Notes under the pieces: model-generated | Databases searched by the model: none | The model's input: the letters and a program-made list of their open reading frames with translations, nothing else | Told to the model about the DNA's origin: nothing | From: Curvibacter sp. PAE-UM | GTDB lineage: Bacteria > Pseudomonadota > Gammaproteobacteria > Burkholderiales > Burkholderiaceae_C | Length of the DNA stretch: 64,000 bases | NCBI RefSeq assembly: GCF_001432305.1 | Contig: NZ_KQ483358.1 | Span: forward strand, 876,881-940,880 | Direction: 5' to 3' | Shown: piece by piece, positions 1-8,949 of the stretch | How positions within the stretch are numbered: position 1 is the stretch's first letter | Layout: the number at the start of each line of letters is the position of its first letter | Program-made: the position numbers and the translations under genes

Positions 1-2
1 TG

Positions 3-332
3 GCGCGCAAGCTCGGCATGGACGCGACGGTGCTGGCGAGCAGCGTGGCGGCGGCCCCGGTGCGCCCCCTGGGTGCAGGGCCCTACGTGGCGCTGGGCCC
101 GGTGCGTTCGGTCTTCGTGCACAGCGAGGGCGGCCTGATGGTGGACCACCAGCACCGCGTGCTGGGTGCCGACGGCCAGCCCGTGAGTGGACTGTACGCT
201 GCGGGTTCCACCGGCCAGGGCGGCCTGCTGCTCAAGGGCCATGGCCACCACCTGGCCTGGGCCTTTGTCTCGGGCCGGCGCGCGGGCCGCCTGGCGGCCC
301 AATCCGGCACGCCCGACCGGCAGCCATCCTAG
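3..332 (+). CDS. FAD-dependent fumarate reductase/succinate dehydrogenase-like flavoprotein, C-terminal part
   Basis: The reading frame is open from the window edge, so only the last ~109 residues are present. The C-terminal pattern GLYAAGSTGQGG, followed by GHGHHLAWAFVSGRRAGR, is the usual FAD-contact end of FAD_binding_2 flavoproteins (the fumarate reductase, 3-ketosteroid dehydrogenase and tricarballylate dehydrogenase group). The substrate cannot be read from this fragment. It lies directly upstream of an SDR and tcuA and is probably part of the same catabolic locus. TcuA further down has the same fold, so the locus would carry two flavoprotein dehydrogenases. Confidence 0.75.
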   Translation, partial: ARKLGMDATVLASSVAAAPVRPLGAGPYVALGPVRSVFVHSEGGLMVDHQHRVLGADGQPVSGLYAAGSTGQGGLLLKGHGHHLAWAFVSGRRAGRLAAQSGTPDRQPS

Positions 333-430
333 CCATCACAATCTGTGATACCCCCTTGTGCCCCGACCCCTCGCCGGGGCGGGGCACAACGTATACAGTG
401 CATGCTTATCTTCTCAGCAAGGCACAGATC

Positions 431-1186
431 ATGGATTTGCAACTCAAGGACAAGACGGCGCTGGTCACCGGCGCCAGCGCAGGCATCGGCCGTGGCATCG
501 CCAAGACCCTGGCCGCCGAAGGCGTGCGTCTGGCCATCACGGCGCGCCGCGTGGACAAGCTGCGTGAAGTCGCCGCCGAGATCGTGGCCGCTGGCGGCCA
601 CGCCCCGGTGCTGATCGAGCAGGACATGTATGCCGAGGACGCCGCGAAAAATCTGGCCCGGGCCGCCATCCAGGGCCTGGGGCACGTGGACATCCTGGTC
701 AACAACGCCGGTGGTTCGCGCAGCTTCAAGGACCTGCACGTGAGCGAAGAGCAGTGGCAGGAAGCCATCACGCTGAATTTCCACCGTCCGCGCCAGCTGG
801 GCGACGCCCTGATCGACCAGATGATCGAACGCAAGTGGGGCCGCATCGTCTGCATCACGGGCAAGAGCGAGCCCGAGCACATCAACGGCGCCTTCTGCGC
901 CAAGGCCGGCATCCACAGCTGGGCCAAGGGCCTCTCGCGCATGGTGGGCCAGCACGGCATCACGGTGAACTGCGTGCCGCCCGGGCGCATCATCTCCGAG
1001 CAGATCATGCGCAACTACTCGCCCGAGTTCCAGAAGTGGCAGTGCGAGAACGAGATCCCGGTGGGCCGCTACGGTGAGCCCGAAGAGCTGGCCAATCTGG
1101 TGACCTTCCTGGCCTCGCCGCGCGCCGGCTACATCACGGGCGCGGTGATCCCGGTCGACGGCGGCCTGCGCAAGTACCAGTTCTGA
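431..1186 (+). CDS. SDR-family protein with atypical active site
   Basis: A 251-residue short-chain dehydrogenase/reductase. The Rossmann glycine motif TGASAGIG sits near residues 13-20 and NNAG is present, so NAD(P) binding is expected. The C-terminal half follows the family (HGITVNCVPPGRI, then GYITGAVIPVDGG). The expected YxxxK catalytic segment reads AFCAK: the Lys is kept but the Tyr position is Ala, and the usual upstream Ser-Ser segment reads ITGKSEP. It may therefore not be a normal dehydrogenase. The ATG at 431 starts just before the family N-terminus; the frame is open further upstream, but that part has no SDR similarity. It is likely co-transcribed with tcuAB downstream. Confidence 0.85.
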   Translation: MDLQLKDKTALVTGASAGIGRGIAKTLAAEGVRLAITARRVDKLREVAAEIVAAGGHAPVLIEQDMYAEDAAKNLARAAIQGLGHVDILVNNAGGSRSFKDLHVSEEQWQEAITLNFHRPRQLGDALIDQMIERKWGRIVCITGKSEPEHINGAFCAKAGIHSWAKGLSRMVGQHGITVNCVPPGRIISEQIMRNYSPEFQKWQCENEIPVGRYGEPEELANLVTFLASPRAGYITGAVIPVDGGLRKYQF

Positions 1187-1274
1187 ACGGAACAGGCTGA
1201 GCGCACCGCTCTCCGGCCTGCAGGGGCCCGGGGGCGGCGCATGAGTTTTCCCGAAGAGGGTTGGAGTTGTACGT

Positions 1275-2693
1275 ATGAGTCTGGACGTCCTGGTGATCGG
1301 TGGCGGCAATGCCGCCCTGTGCGCCGCCCTGATGGCCCGTGAGGCGGGTGCCAGCGTGATGCTGCTGGAGTCCGCGCCCAAAGAGTGGCGCGGCGGCAAT
1401 TCCATCCACACGCGCAACCTGCGCTGCATGCACGATGCGCCGCAGGACGTGCTGCAGGAAGCCTACCCCGAAGAAGAGTTCTGGCAGGACCTGCTCAAGG
1501 TCACCGGCGGCCTCACCAACGAGCACCTGGCCCGCCTGACCATCCGCGCTTCCTCCACCTGCCGGCCCTGGATGATCAAGCACGGTGTGCGTTTCCAGCC
1601 CTCGCTGTCGGGCACCCTGAGCCTGTCGCGCACCAACGCCTTTTTCATGGGCGGGGGCAAGGCCCTGGTCAACGCCTACTACCGCAGCGCGGAGAAACTC
1701 GGCGTACAGATCCGCTACAACGCAGCCGTGGATCGCCTGGACATCCAGGACGGGCAATTCAAGGCGGCCTACATCGGCGATGAGCGCATTGAGGCCAAGG
1801 CCTGTGTGCTGGCTGCCGGCGGTTTCGAATCCAACCGCGCCTGGCTGCGCGAGGCCTGGGGCCAGAACGCCGACGGTGAATGGCCGGCCGACAACTTCCT
1901 GATCCGCGGCACGCGTTTCAACCAGGGCGTGCTGATCAAGGACATGATGAAACACGGCGCCGACATGATCGGCGACCCCTCGCAATCGCACTGCGTGGCC
2001 ATCGACGCACGCGCGCCGGAATATGACGGCGGCATCTGCACGCGGCTGGACTGCGTCTCGCTCGGGGTGGTGGTCAACAAGCATGCCCAGCGTTTCTACG
2101 ACGAGGGCGAGGACTTCTGGCCCAAGCGTTACGCGATCTGGGGCCGGCTGGTGGCGCAGCAGCCTGGGCAGATCGGCTACTCCATCATCGACAGCAAGGC
2201 CGTGGGCCGTTTCATGCCGCCGGTGTTCCCGGGCATCCAGGCCGACAGCCTGCCCGAACTGGCACGCAAGCTGGGCCTGGACGAAGCCACCTTCATGCAG
2301 ACGATGAACGCCTACAACGCGGCCTGCCGCGTCGGCACCTTCGACCACACGGCGCTGGACGACTGCCACACCGAAGGCATCACCCCCGCCAAGACCCACT
2401 GGGCCCTGCCCATCGACACCGGGCCGTTCTACGGCTACGCGCTGCGCCCGGGCATCACCTTCACCTACCTCGGGCTCAAGGTCGACGACCGGGCCGCCGT
2501 GCATTTCGGCGGCCAGCCCAGCGACAACCTCTACGTGGCCGGCGAGATGATGGCCGGCAATGTGCTGGGCAAGGGCTACACGGCCGGTGTGGGCATGTCC
2601 ATCGGCACGGCCTTCGGCCGCATTGCCGGCACCGAGGCGGCACAGGCTGCCCTGAACATCAAGGATACGGAGAAGCAACGTGCAGCAGCTTGA
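1275..2693 (+). CDS. tcuA: FAD-dependent tricarballylate dehydrogenase TcuA
   Basis: A 472-residue flavoprotein. The N-terminal dinucleotide motif is [21 protein letters not shown], and the next segment [15 protein letters not shown] is typical of TcuA. The C-terminal FAD segment is [21 protein letters not shown]. In Salmonella, TcuA oxidises tricarballylate to cis-aconitate with FAD, and TcuB reoxidises the flavin. The length fits the family. The gene overlaps tcuB by 14 bases, so the two are probably translationally coupled. Family membership is clear; the exact tricarboxylate used here is an inference, because the surrounding genes are not those of the Salmonella tcuRABC operon. Confidence 0.88.
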   Translation: MSLDVLVIGGGNAALCAALMAREAGASVMLLESAPKEWRGGNSIHTRNLRCMHDAPQDVLQEAYPEEEFWQDLLKVTGGLTNEHLARLTIRASSTCRPWMIKHGVRFQPSLSGTLSLSRTNAFFMGGGKALVNAYYRSAEKLGVQIRYNAAVDRLDIQDGQFKAAYIGDERIEAKACVLAAGGFESNRAWLREAWGQNADGEWPADNFLIRGTRFNQGVLIKDMMKHGADMIGDPSQSHCVAIDARAPEYDGGICTRLDCVSLGVVVNKHAQRFYDEGEDFWPKRYAIWGRLVAQQPGQIGYSIIDSKAVGRFMPPVFPGIQADSLPELARKLGLDEATFMQTMNAYNAACRVGTFDHTALDDCHTEGITPAKTHWALPIDTGPFYGYALRPGITFTYLGLKVDDRAAVHFGGQPSDNLYVAGEMMAGNVLGKGYTAGVGMSIGTAFGRIAGTEAAQAALNIKDTEKQRAAA

Positions 2694-3867
2694 GACTTTG
2701 ACCCGCGAGGCACGGGCCCTGGCCAACGGTGAAGTCCTGCCCGGCAGCCCGGAAGCCGAAGTGGCGCGCCAGTTGCAGATCTGCAATGCCTGCCGTTATT
2801 GCGAGGGCTTCTGCGCCGTCTTCCCGGCCATGACCCGCCGCCTGTCCTTCAATGCCGCCGACGTGCACTACCTGGCCAACCTCTGCCACAACTGCGGCGC
2901 CTGCCTGCACGCCTGCCAGTACGCGCCGCCGCACGAGTTTGCGGTCAATGTGCCGCAGGCCATGGCCAAGGTTCGGCTGCAGACCTACACGGACTTTGCC
3001 TGGCCGTCCGCGCTGGGCCAGCTCTACCAGCGCAACGGTCTCACGCTCTCCCTGGCAACGGCGGGGGCCCTGGCCTTTTTCATGATGCTGACCCTGTGGC
3101 TCAAGGACACCCTGTGGCGCGTGCCGGCCTCGGCGGACTTCTACGGCATCTTCCCGCACAACCTGCTGGTGAGCCTGTTCGCCCCGGTTTTCCTGTTGGC
3201 CGTGCTGGCCCTGTCTTTGGGATTGCGCCGTTTCTGGCGCGAGGTGACGCCGGGCCGCGACTACGAGGCCCCGGTCATTGCGGCCGTGCAGGGCGGTGCG
3301 GCGCTGGAAGCCACGCACGACGTGCTGCGCCTGAAGTACCTGGACGGCGGCCACGGCGAGGGCTGCCACAACGAGGACGATGCCTGGACGAAAAAGCGCC
3401 GTGTCTTCCACCACGCCACCTTCTACGGCTTCATGCTGTGTTTTGCCGCCACCAGCGTGGCCACGCTTTACCACTACCTCTTCGGCTGGGTTGCGCCCTA
3501 TGACCTGCCCAGCCTGCCCAAGATCCTGGGTGCCGTGGGTGGCGTGCTGCTACTGATCGGCACGGCGGGGCTGTACTGGCTCAACCTGCGGCGCCACCCG
3601 CAGCACGGTGATGCCGCGCAAAAACCCATGGACCGCGGTTTCATCGCCCTGCTGTTTTTCACCAGCCTGACCGGCCTGGGCCTGTGGGGTGCGCGCGGCA
3701 CGGCGTTCATGCCGGCCACGCTGGCCTTGCACCTGGGCTTCGTGATGGCCCTGTTCCTCACGCTGCCCTATGGCAAGTTCGCGCACGGTTTCTTCCGCAG
3801 CGCGGCCCTGCTCAAGTGGGCCATCGAAAAACGCCTGCCGAGCAAGCTCAAGGTGGGTGACGAGTAA
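2680..3867 (+). CDS. tcuB: Tricarballylate utilization membrane Fe-S protein TcuB
   Basis: A 395-residue membrane protein with a GTG start at 2680 inside the end of tcuA. Two cysteine clusters, [11 protein letters not shown] (about residues 35-45) and [11 protein letters not shown] (about 69-79), are ferredoxin-type [4Fe-4S] ligands. About six hydrophobic segments follow (starting near residues 120, 158, 250, 285, 325 and 350), with His residues that could bind haem. TcuB is known to take electrons from reduced TcuA flavin and pass them to the quinone pool at the inner membrane. Size and layout match Salmonella TcuB. The operon continues after an 80-base gap. Confidence 0.88.
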   Translation: MQQLETLTREARALANGEVLPGSPEAEVARQLQICNACRYCEGFCAVFPAMTRRLSFNAADVHYLANLCHNCGACLHACQYAPPHEFAVNVPQAMAKVRLQTYTDFAWPSALGQLYQRNGLTLSLATAGALAFFMMLTLWLKDTLWRVPASADFYGIFPHNLLVSLFAPVFLLAVLALSLGLRRFWREVTPGRDYEAPVIAAVQGGAALEATHDVLRLKYLDGGHGEGCHNEDDAWTKKRRVFHHATFYGFMLCFAATSVATLYHYLFGWVAPYDLPSLPKILGAVGGVLLLIGTAGLYWLNLRRHPQHGDAAQKPMDRGFIALLFFTSLTGLGLWGARGTAFMPATLALHLGFVMALFLTLPYGKFAHGFFRSAALLKWAIEKRLPSKLKVGDE

Positions 3868-3895
3868 GAGCTCGGCGCCAAAAATTCACGATGCA

Positions 3896-3924
3896 TTGCC
3901 ACGGCGGTGCATCGGCTGTAATCT
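3896..3924 (+). promoter_or_regulatory. Possible internal promoter before the ThDP decarboxylase genes
   Basis: The 80-base gap between tcuB and the next gene holds TTGCCA (3896-3901), 17 bases, then TAATCT (3919-3924): a good -35 and a poor -10 box. An inverted repeat GATGCA/TGCATC overlaps the -35 region (from about 3890). The ribosome binding site ACAGGAG follows at about 3931-3937. This is a weak candidate only. Confidence 0.25.
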
Positions 3925-3947
3925 GAAATAAACAGGAGAGTATTGCC

Positions 3948-4487
3948 ATGGTGCAAGAGACGACCGGCCCGACCGGCGAAACCTGGGACGAGACCCTCGT
4001 CCGTGTCTTCAAGGCGAACGAGATCAAGCTCATCACCTATGTGCCCGACAAGGTGCTGGCCCCGCTGATCAAGCGCCTGCATGCCGACGACTACTTCACC
4101 GTGGTCTGCCCGGCGCGCGAGGAAGAGGCCGTGGGCATCGTGACCGGTGCCTATATGGGTGGCCTGCGCGGCATCGTGCTGATGCAGACCAGCGGTTTTG
4201 CCACCCTGCCCAACGCCCTGGCTTCGCTGACCGTGCCCTACCAGATCCCCCTGCTGATGCTGATCTCGGAGCGCGGCACCCTGGGCGACTTCCAGCTGGG
4301 CCAGGTCATCGTCTGCCGCACCATGCGCCCTATCCTGAATTCGCTCAACATCGAGAACTACGCCATCGAGCGCCAGGACGATGTCGAGTTCATCGCCGAC
4401 CGCATGATCAAACAGGCTTACGCTACCCAGGCGGCGGCTGCCATGATCCTGTCGCCGCTGCTGACCGCGCGCGTGAAGAAGAACTGA
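3948..4487 (+). CDS. ThDP-dependent decarboxylase, alpha (PYR-domain) subunit, sulfopyruvate/phosphonopyruvate decarboxylase-like
   Basis: A 179-residue stand-alone pyrimidine-binding domain of thiamine-diphosphate enzymes. The segment CPAREEEAVGIVTGAYMGG (about residues 47-65) carries the Glu that activates the ThDP pyrimidine, and MQTSGFATLPNALASL follows as in ComD and phosphonopyruvate decarboxylases. Known split relatives remove CO2 from 3-substituted pyruvates (sulfopyruvate, phosphonopyruvate) to give a substituted acetaldehyde. The beta subunit is 9 bases downstream and an aldehyde dehydrogenase follows, which fits aldehyde production. The true 2-oxoacid is unknown. Confidence 0.82.
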   Translation: MVQETTGPTGETWDETLVRVFKANEIKLITYVPDKVLAPLIKRLHADDYFTVVCPAREEEAVGIVTGAYMGGLRGIVLMQTSGFATLPNALASLTVPYQIPLLMLISERGTLGDFQLGQVIVCRTMRPILNSLNIENYAIERQDDVEFIADRMIKQAYATQAAAAMILSPLLTARVKKN

Positions 4488-4496
4488 GAGGAATAC

Positions 4497-5144
4497 ATGC
4501 AAGCTCAACTCCTCAACCCCGTGGCCCGCGAAACGGCCAAGGTCATGAACCGCTCCGACCTGACCCGTCGCCTCGTGGCCAAGCTCAAGCACGAAGAGGC
4601 CGTGGTCGGTGGTATAGGCCACACCCACTTCGACCTCTGGGCCGCCGGCCAGCGCCCGCAGAACTTCTACATGCTGGGCACCATGGGCCTGGCTGCGCCC
4701 ATCGCCGTGGGCGTGGCCCTGGCCCAGCCGCAGCGCAAGGTGTTTGCGCTCGAAGGCGACGGCTCGCTGCTGATGCAGCTGGGCACCCTGGGCACCATCG
4801 CCAACCTCAAGCTCAAGAACCTGGTCGTGATCGTCTGGGACAACGGTTCCTACCAGATCACCGGCGGCCAGCCCACGCTGACGGCCACCCATGTGGACCT
4901 GGTCGCGATCGGCAAGGGCTCGGGCCTGGTGCAGAGCGTCTGGGCCCGTGACGAGGCCCACTTCGAGGCCCTGGTCGAGGCTGCGCTCACGAGCGACGGT
5001 CCCCTCTTCATCTGCGCGCGCACCGACAACGCGCCGCCGGCCGGCGTGACCGAGCGCGATGCGGCCAAGATCCGCAACAAGTTCATGGAAGGCCTGAAGG
5101 TCAACACCCGCGGCAACCAGCAGACCTACGCCGGAGCCGCATGA
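4497..5144 (+). CDS. ThDP-dependent decarboxylase, beta (PP-domain) subunit, sulfopyruvate/phosphonopyruvate decarboxylase-like
   Basis: A 215-residue diphosphate-binding domain. It has the ThDP motif beginning EGDGSLLMQLGTLGTIANL and ending WDNGSY about 30 residues later, then ITGGQPT as in ComE and phosphonopyruvate decarboxylases. HTHFDLWAAGQRPQNFYMLG precedes it and is a usual substrate-side segment. It pairs with the alpha subunit just upstream. The stop overlaps the ATG of the aldehyde dehydrogenase (ATGA at 5141-5144), so the three genes form one translational unit. Substrate unknown. Confidence 0.83.
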   Translation: MQAQLLNPVARETAKVMNRSDLTRRLVAKLKHEEAVVGGIGHTHFDLWAAGQRPQNFYMLGTMGLAAPIAVGVALAQPQRKVFALEGDGSLLMQLGTLGTIANLKLKNLVVIVWDNGSYQITGGQPTLTATHVDLVAIGKGSGLVQSVWARDEAHFEALVEAALTSDGPLFICARTDNAPPAGVTERDAAKIRNKFMEGLKVNTRGNQQTYAGAA

Positions 5145-6556
5145 TGAAACAGCTGCTGATCGGTGGGCAGTGGGTGGCCGGTGTGTCCAGCCAGCCCCTG
5201 CGTGACAAGTACGACGGCCAGGTCTATGGCGAGATGGCCGTGGCCTCGCCCGAACAGGTCACGGCCGCCGTGGCCGGCGCCGTGGCGGGTCAGCAGCAGT
5301 CCACCCTCACGCCCTACCAGCGCTACAAGATCCTGCTGGCCGCGGCGCGCATCGTCGAGAGCCGCCTGGAGCCGCTGATCGAGCTGATGCGCCACGAGGC
5401 CGGTTTCACCCGTGCCGACGGCGACAACGAGGTGCGCCGCTGTGTGCAGACCCTCGAGCTGTGCGCCGAGGAAGCCAAGCGCCTGAACGGCGAGATGGTG
5501 CCCATGCAGGCGGCCGATGGCGTGAAGAACCGCGTGGGTTTCACCATGCGCTCGCCGCGCGGGGTGGTGTGCGTGATCACCCCCTTCAATTCGCCGCTTA
5601 ACGTGCTCATGCATAAGGTGGGTCCGGCCCTGGCTGGCGGCAATGCCGTGGTGATCAAGCCCTCGGAGTTCACGCCGCTCACCGCCGTGGAGCTCTGCAA
5701 GATCCTGATCGAGGCCGGCCTGCCGCCCACCCTGTTGGCCCTGGTGCACGGCGACGGCGCCGTGGTCGGCCCGCAGCTGTGCGCCGACCAACGCATTGCC
5801 TTCTACGCTTTCACCGGCAGCACCCGCGTGGGCCGCGAGATCCAGCGCGCCGCCGGCCTGCGCCGCACGCAGATGGAGCTGGGCAGCATCGCCAGCACCA
5901 TCGTCTGCCATGACGCCGACCAGGCCCTGGCCATTCCCAAGATCCTCAACGCGGGTTTTCGCAAGGCCGGCCAGGTCTGCACCTCGGTACAACGTCTGTA
6001 TGTGGACCGCCGTATTGCAGGTGAATTCGTGCCCAAGCTGGTGGCGGCGGCGCAGAAGATGAAGGCCGGCGACCCGGCCGATGCGGCCACCATCATCGGC
6101 CCCATGATCAGCGAACACCATGCCAAGCGCGCGCAGTCCTGGGTGGACGAGGCCGTGGCGGCCGGCGCGCGCCTGCTGACCGGCGGCCAGCGCGTGGGCA
6201 ATGTGATCCAGCCCACCATCCTGACCGGCGTGAAACCCGAGATGAAGGTGGTCTGCGAGGAGATCTTCGCGCCCGTGATGTCGGTGATCGAGTTCGACGG
6301 CATCGATGAAGCCGTGGCGCAGGCCAATGCCCAGCCCTTCGGCCTCTCGGTGGGCCTGTTCACGGCCGACCTGCACACGGCCTTCACGGCCGCCAAGGCC
6401 CTGCGTTTTGGCGGCGTGCACGTGAACGAGGCGTCCAGCGCGCGTGTGGACGCCATGCCCTTCGGCGGCGTCAAGGACAGCGGCTTCGGCTGGGAAGGCC
6501 CGGCCTATGCGATCCGCGAGATGACCGAAGAACGGCTGATGACCATCAGCTACTGA
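5141..6556 (+). CDS. NAD(P)-dependent aldehyde dehydrogenase
   Basis: A 471-residue ALDH-superfamily enzyme. Visible elements are the cofactor segment with oxyanion Asn (PFNSPLN), VVIKPSE, FTGSTRVG, the general-base Glu in MELGS (usual form ELGG), the nucleophilic Cys in GQVCTSVQR and EEIFAPV near the end. It should oxidise an aldehyde to a carboxylic acid. Its ATGA overlap with the ThDP beta subunit suggests that its aldehyde is the product of that decarboxylase. If the oxoacid were sulfopyruvate the product would be sulfoacetate, but nothing else here indicates sulfonate use. Confidence 0.88.
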   Translation: MMKQLLIGGQWVAGVSSQPLRDKYDGQVYGEMAVASPEQVTAAVAGAVAGQQQSTLTPYQRYKILLAAARIVESRLEPLIELMRHEAGFTRADGDNEVRRCVQTLELCAEEAKRLNGEMVPMQAADGVKNRVGFTMRSPRGVVCVITPFNSPLNVLMHKVGPALAGGNAVVIKPSEFTPLTAVELCKILIEAGLPPTLLALVHGDGAVVGPQLCADQRIAFYAFTGSTRVGREIQRAAGLRRTQMELGSIASTIVCHDADQALAIPKILNAGFRKAGQVCTSVQRLYVDRRIAGEFVPKLVAAAQKMKAGDPADAATIIGPMISEHHAKRAQSWVDEAVAAGARLLTGGQRVGNVIQPTILTGVKPEMKVVCEEIFAPVMSVIEFDGIDEAVAQANAQPFGLSVGLFTADLHTAFTAAKALRFGGVHVNEASSARVDAMPFGGVKDSGFGWEGPAYAIREMTEERLMTISY

Positions 6557-6576
6557 AGCTGCGATAAGCAAACACC

Positions 6577-7923
6577 ATGATCGTCGACCAACTCGCCGAG
6601 TACGCCCAGCGCGAGTCGGCCCGCCCCTTGCCCGCCGAGGTCACGCACCACGCCAAGCGCGCGCTGATCGACTGGTTCTCGGCCCTGTTCCCGGGCATCG
6701 CCCTGGCACCGGGCCCGCAGCTCATGCGCACCCATGCGGACGAGCTGGGGCACGGCAAGTCCAGCCTGCCGGGCCAGCGCACCACGGCTTTTGCGGCCAC
6801 GGCGGCCTGGATCAACGGCAGCATCTCGCACGCGGCCGAGTTCGACGACATCTTCCGTGACGCGGTCTACCACCCCGGCTGCCCCACCATCGGCGCGGCC
6901 CTGGCCGTGGCCGAGGAGCGGTCTTGCAGCGGCGCTGAGTTGCTCAAGGCCATCACCATAGGCTACGAGATCTCCACACGCATTGGCGTGGCGGTGCAGC
7001 CCTCGCACTACCGCTTTTTCCACACCACCGGCACCATCGGCTGTTTCGGCGGCGCGGCGGCCACGGCGGCCCTGGTGGACGGGACCAACCCGGACGTGAT
7101 GCGCCATGCGCTGGCGACCGCGGCGACCTTTGCCTCTGGCCTGCAGCAGGCCTTCCGTTCGGACGCCATGACCAAGTGCCTGCACGCGGGCCACGCGGCC
7201 TGGGTGGGGGTGACCGCCGGCAAGGGCGCAGCCAATGGCGTGACCGGTGCGCTCGATATTCTCGAAGGCGCCGCAGGTTTCGGCGCCGCGCTCTCGGTCA
7301 ACCCGAACTGGGCCGAGGCCACGCGGGACCTGGGCACGCGCTACAACATCCAGGTCATCACGCAGAAGAACCATGGCTGCTGCGGCCACACCTTCGCGGC
7401 CATCGACGCCATGCTGGACATCCGCCAGCTGCAGACCGTGGACCCGACGCAGATCGCGTCCATCCGCATCGACACCTACCAGACCGCACTGGACGTGACC
7501 GGCAACTTCGAGCCGCGCACCGCCTTTGAGGCCAAGTTCAGCCTGCCCTATGTGGTGGCCCATGCCCTGCTCTATGGCGCCGTGCGCCTGAACGCCTTCG
7601 AGCCGCAGCGGCTGGCCGACGCCGGCATCCGCGCGCTGATGGCCAAGACGCAACTCGTGGCCGACCCGCAGCTCAGCGCCGGTTTCCCGGCCCTGCGCGC
7701 CGCGCGCATCGTGATCACCCTGCGTGATGGCCGCGTGATCGAGCAGTACGCGCCCTGCCGCAAGGGCGACCCGGAGGCGCCGCTGAGCGACGCGGACATC
7801 AACGACAAGTTCACCGAGCTGGCCTCACCGGTCATCGGCGCCGGGGCGGCGACCCGGTTGCTGGCGCAGCTCTGGCAGATGGAGCGGCTGCAGGTCGCGG
7901 ACCTGCGCCTCACCAGTCTCTGA
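6577..7923 (+). CDS. MmgE/PrpD family protein (first copy)
   Basis: A 448-residue member of the MmgE/PrpD family, which includes 2-methylcitrate dehydratase, cis-aconitate decarboxylase and iminodisuccinate epimerase. Family segments seen are INGSISHAAEFDDIF (about residues 85-99), HPGCPTIGAALAVAE, TTGTIGCFGGAAATAAL and KNHGCCGHTFAAIDAML. It begins 20 bases after the aldehyde dehydrogenase and ends 2 bases before the next gene. Because TcuA makes cis-aconitate, an aconitate decarboxylase or dehydratase role is attractive, but the family is too broad to name the reaction. A second paralog lies at 40640-41998. Confidence 0.88.
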   Translation: MIVDQLAEYAQRESARPLPAEVTHHAKRALIDWFSALFPGIALAPGPQLMRTHADELGHGKSSLPGQRTTAFAATAAWINGSISHAAEFDDIFRDAVYHPGCPTIGAALAVAEERSCSGAELLKAITIGYEISTRIGVAVQPSHYRFFHTTGTIGCFGGAAATAALVDGTNPDVMRHALATAATFASGLQQAFRSDAMTKCLHAGHAAWVGVTAGKGAANGVTGALDILEGAAGFGAALSVNPNWAEATRDLGTRYNIQVITQKNHGCCGHTFAAIDAMLDIRQLQTVDPTQIASIRIDTYQTALDVTGNFEPRTAFEAKFSLPYVVAHALLYGAVRLNAFEPQRLADAGIRALMAKTQLVADPQLSAGFPALRAARIVITLRDGRVIEQYAPCRKGDPEAPLSDADINDKFTELASPVIGAGAATRLLAQLWQMERLQVADLRLTSL

Positions 7924-7925
7924 GC

Positions 7926-8936
7926 ATGCCCGCCAGCCTCCTGATCTCCCGGCAGATCGCCGTCGAATACCAGGCGGCCCTGGCGGAGATCCTGGCGGCG
8001 GCGCCAGGCCGGCTGGAGTTGCTGCACTTCGAGCCGGACGCTGGCTACACGGCGCAGCAGATCGCCAGCATCGAGGTGGCCTTTTATTCACGCGACATCT
8101 GGGAAGGCACGCCGGCCAAGCACCGCAGCCCGCAGGGGCAGGCCTTCTGGTCCCTGGTCGACGCGGCGTCGGGCCTCAAGTGGCTGCAGCTGGTGTCCGC
8201 CGGGCTGGACCATGCGGTCTACCAGCCCTCGAAACAACGTGGCATCCGCATCAGCACCGCCGCGGGCACCAACGCCGAGCCGGTGGCCCTGAACGCGCTG
8301 ACCGGGCTCTTGATGCTTGCGCGCGGCTTCCCGCACTGGCTGCGGGCGCAGCAGCAGCGCGAGTGGGCGCCCATCCGCGACCAGGACCTGGCGCATGACC
8401 TGGGCGGTCAGACGGCAGTGATCGTGGGCGTGGGCCACATCGGCACGCGGATTGCCCGCGGCCTGCAGGCCTTGGGGGTGCGCACCATCGGCTTGCGCCG
8501 GCAGGCGCAGCGGGCCGAGTTTTTCGACGAGGTGCTGGGCCTGGAGGCCCTTGACGGCCTGCTGCCGCGCTGCGACTGGCTGGTGCTGGCCTGCCCGCTC
8601 ACCGAGCAGACGCGCCGCCTGGTCGACGCGCGCCGCCTGGCCCTGCTGCCGCGCGGCGCGGGCCTGGTGAACATCGCCCGCGGCGAGATCGTCGACGAAG
8701 CCGCGCTGATCGAGGCGCTCACGCGTGGCCATCTGCTGGGCGCCTACCTGGACGTGTTTGCGAAAGAACCGCTGCCGCCCGAGTCCCCGCTGTGGAGCCT
8801 GCCCCATGTGCTGATGACACCGCACAGCGCCTCGGCCTCCCTGGGCACCCGCCAGCGCGGCGCCGAACTGTTCCTGCGCAATCTGCGGGCCTATCTGCAG
8901 GGCACGCCGCTGGAAAGCGAAGTTCCGCCCAGCTGA
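7926..8936 (+). CDS. D-isomer-specific 2-hydroxyacid dehydrogenase
   Basis: A 336-residue NAD(P)-dependent reductase or dehydrogenase of 2-oxo/2-hydroxy acids. It has the Rossmann motif VGVGHIGTRIARGLQALG (about residues 167-184), NIARGEIVDE with the catalytic Arg, FAKEPLPPESPLW with the Glu, and MTPHSAS with the catalytic His. The N-terminal substrate domain is divergent. It is the last gene of the locus. It could interconvert a 2-oxoacid, perhaps the ThDP enzyme's substrate, with its D-hydroxy form. It ends 13 bases from the convergent Nudix gene. Confidence 0.87.
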   Translation: MPASLLISRQIAVEYQAALAEILAAAPGRLELLHFEPDAGYTAQQIASIEVAFYSRDIWEGTPAKHRSPQGQAFWSLVDAASGLKWLQLVSAGLDHAVYQPSKQRGIRISTAAGTNAEPVALNALTGLLMLARGFPHWLRAQQQREWAPIRDQDLAHDLGGQTAVIVGVGHIGTRIARGLQALGVRTIGLRRQAQRAEFFDEVLGLEALDGLLPRCDWLVLACPLTEQTRRLVDARRLALLPRGAGLVNIARGEIVDEAALIEALTRGHLLGAYLDVFAKEPLPPESPLWSLPHVLMTPHSASASLGTRQRGAELFLRNLRAYLQGTPLESEVPPS

Positions 8937-8949
8937 GGGCCGCAGCCCG

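Noticed and set aside
358-387. GC-rich hairpin GTGCCCCG/CGGGGCAC as a terminator before the SDR gene
   Set aside because: No T run follows it; could be a chance structure in G/C-rich sequence.
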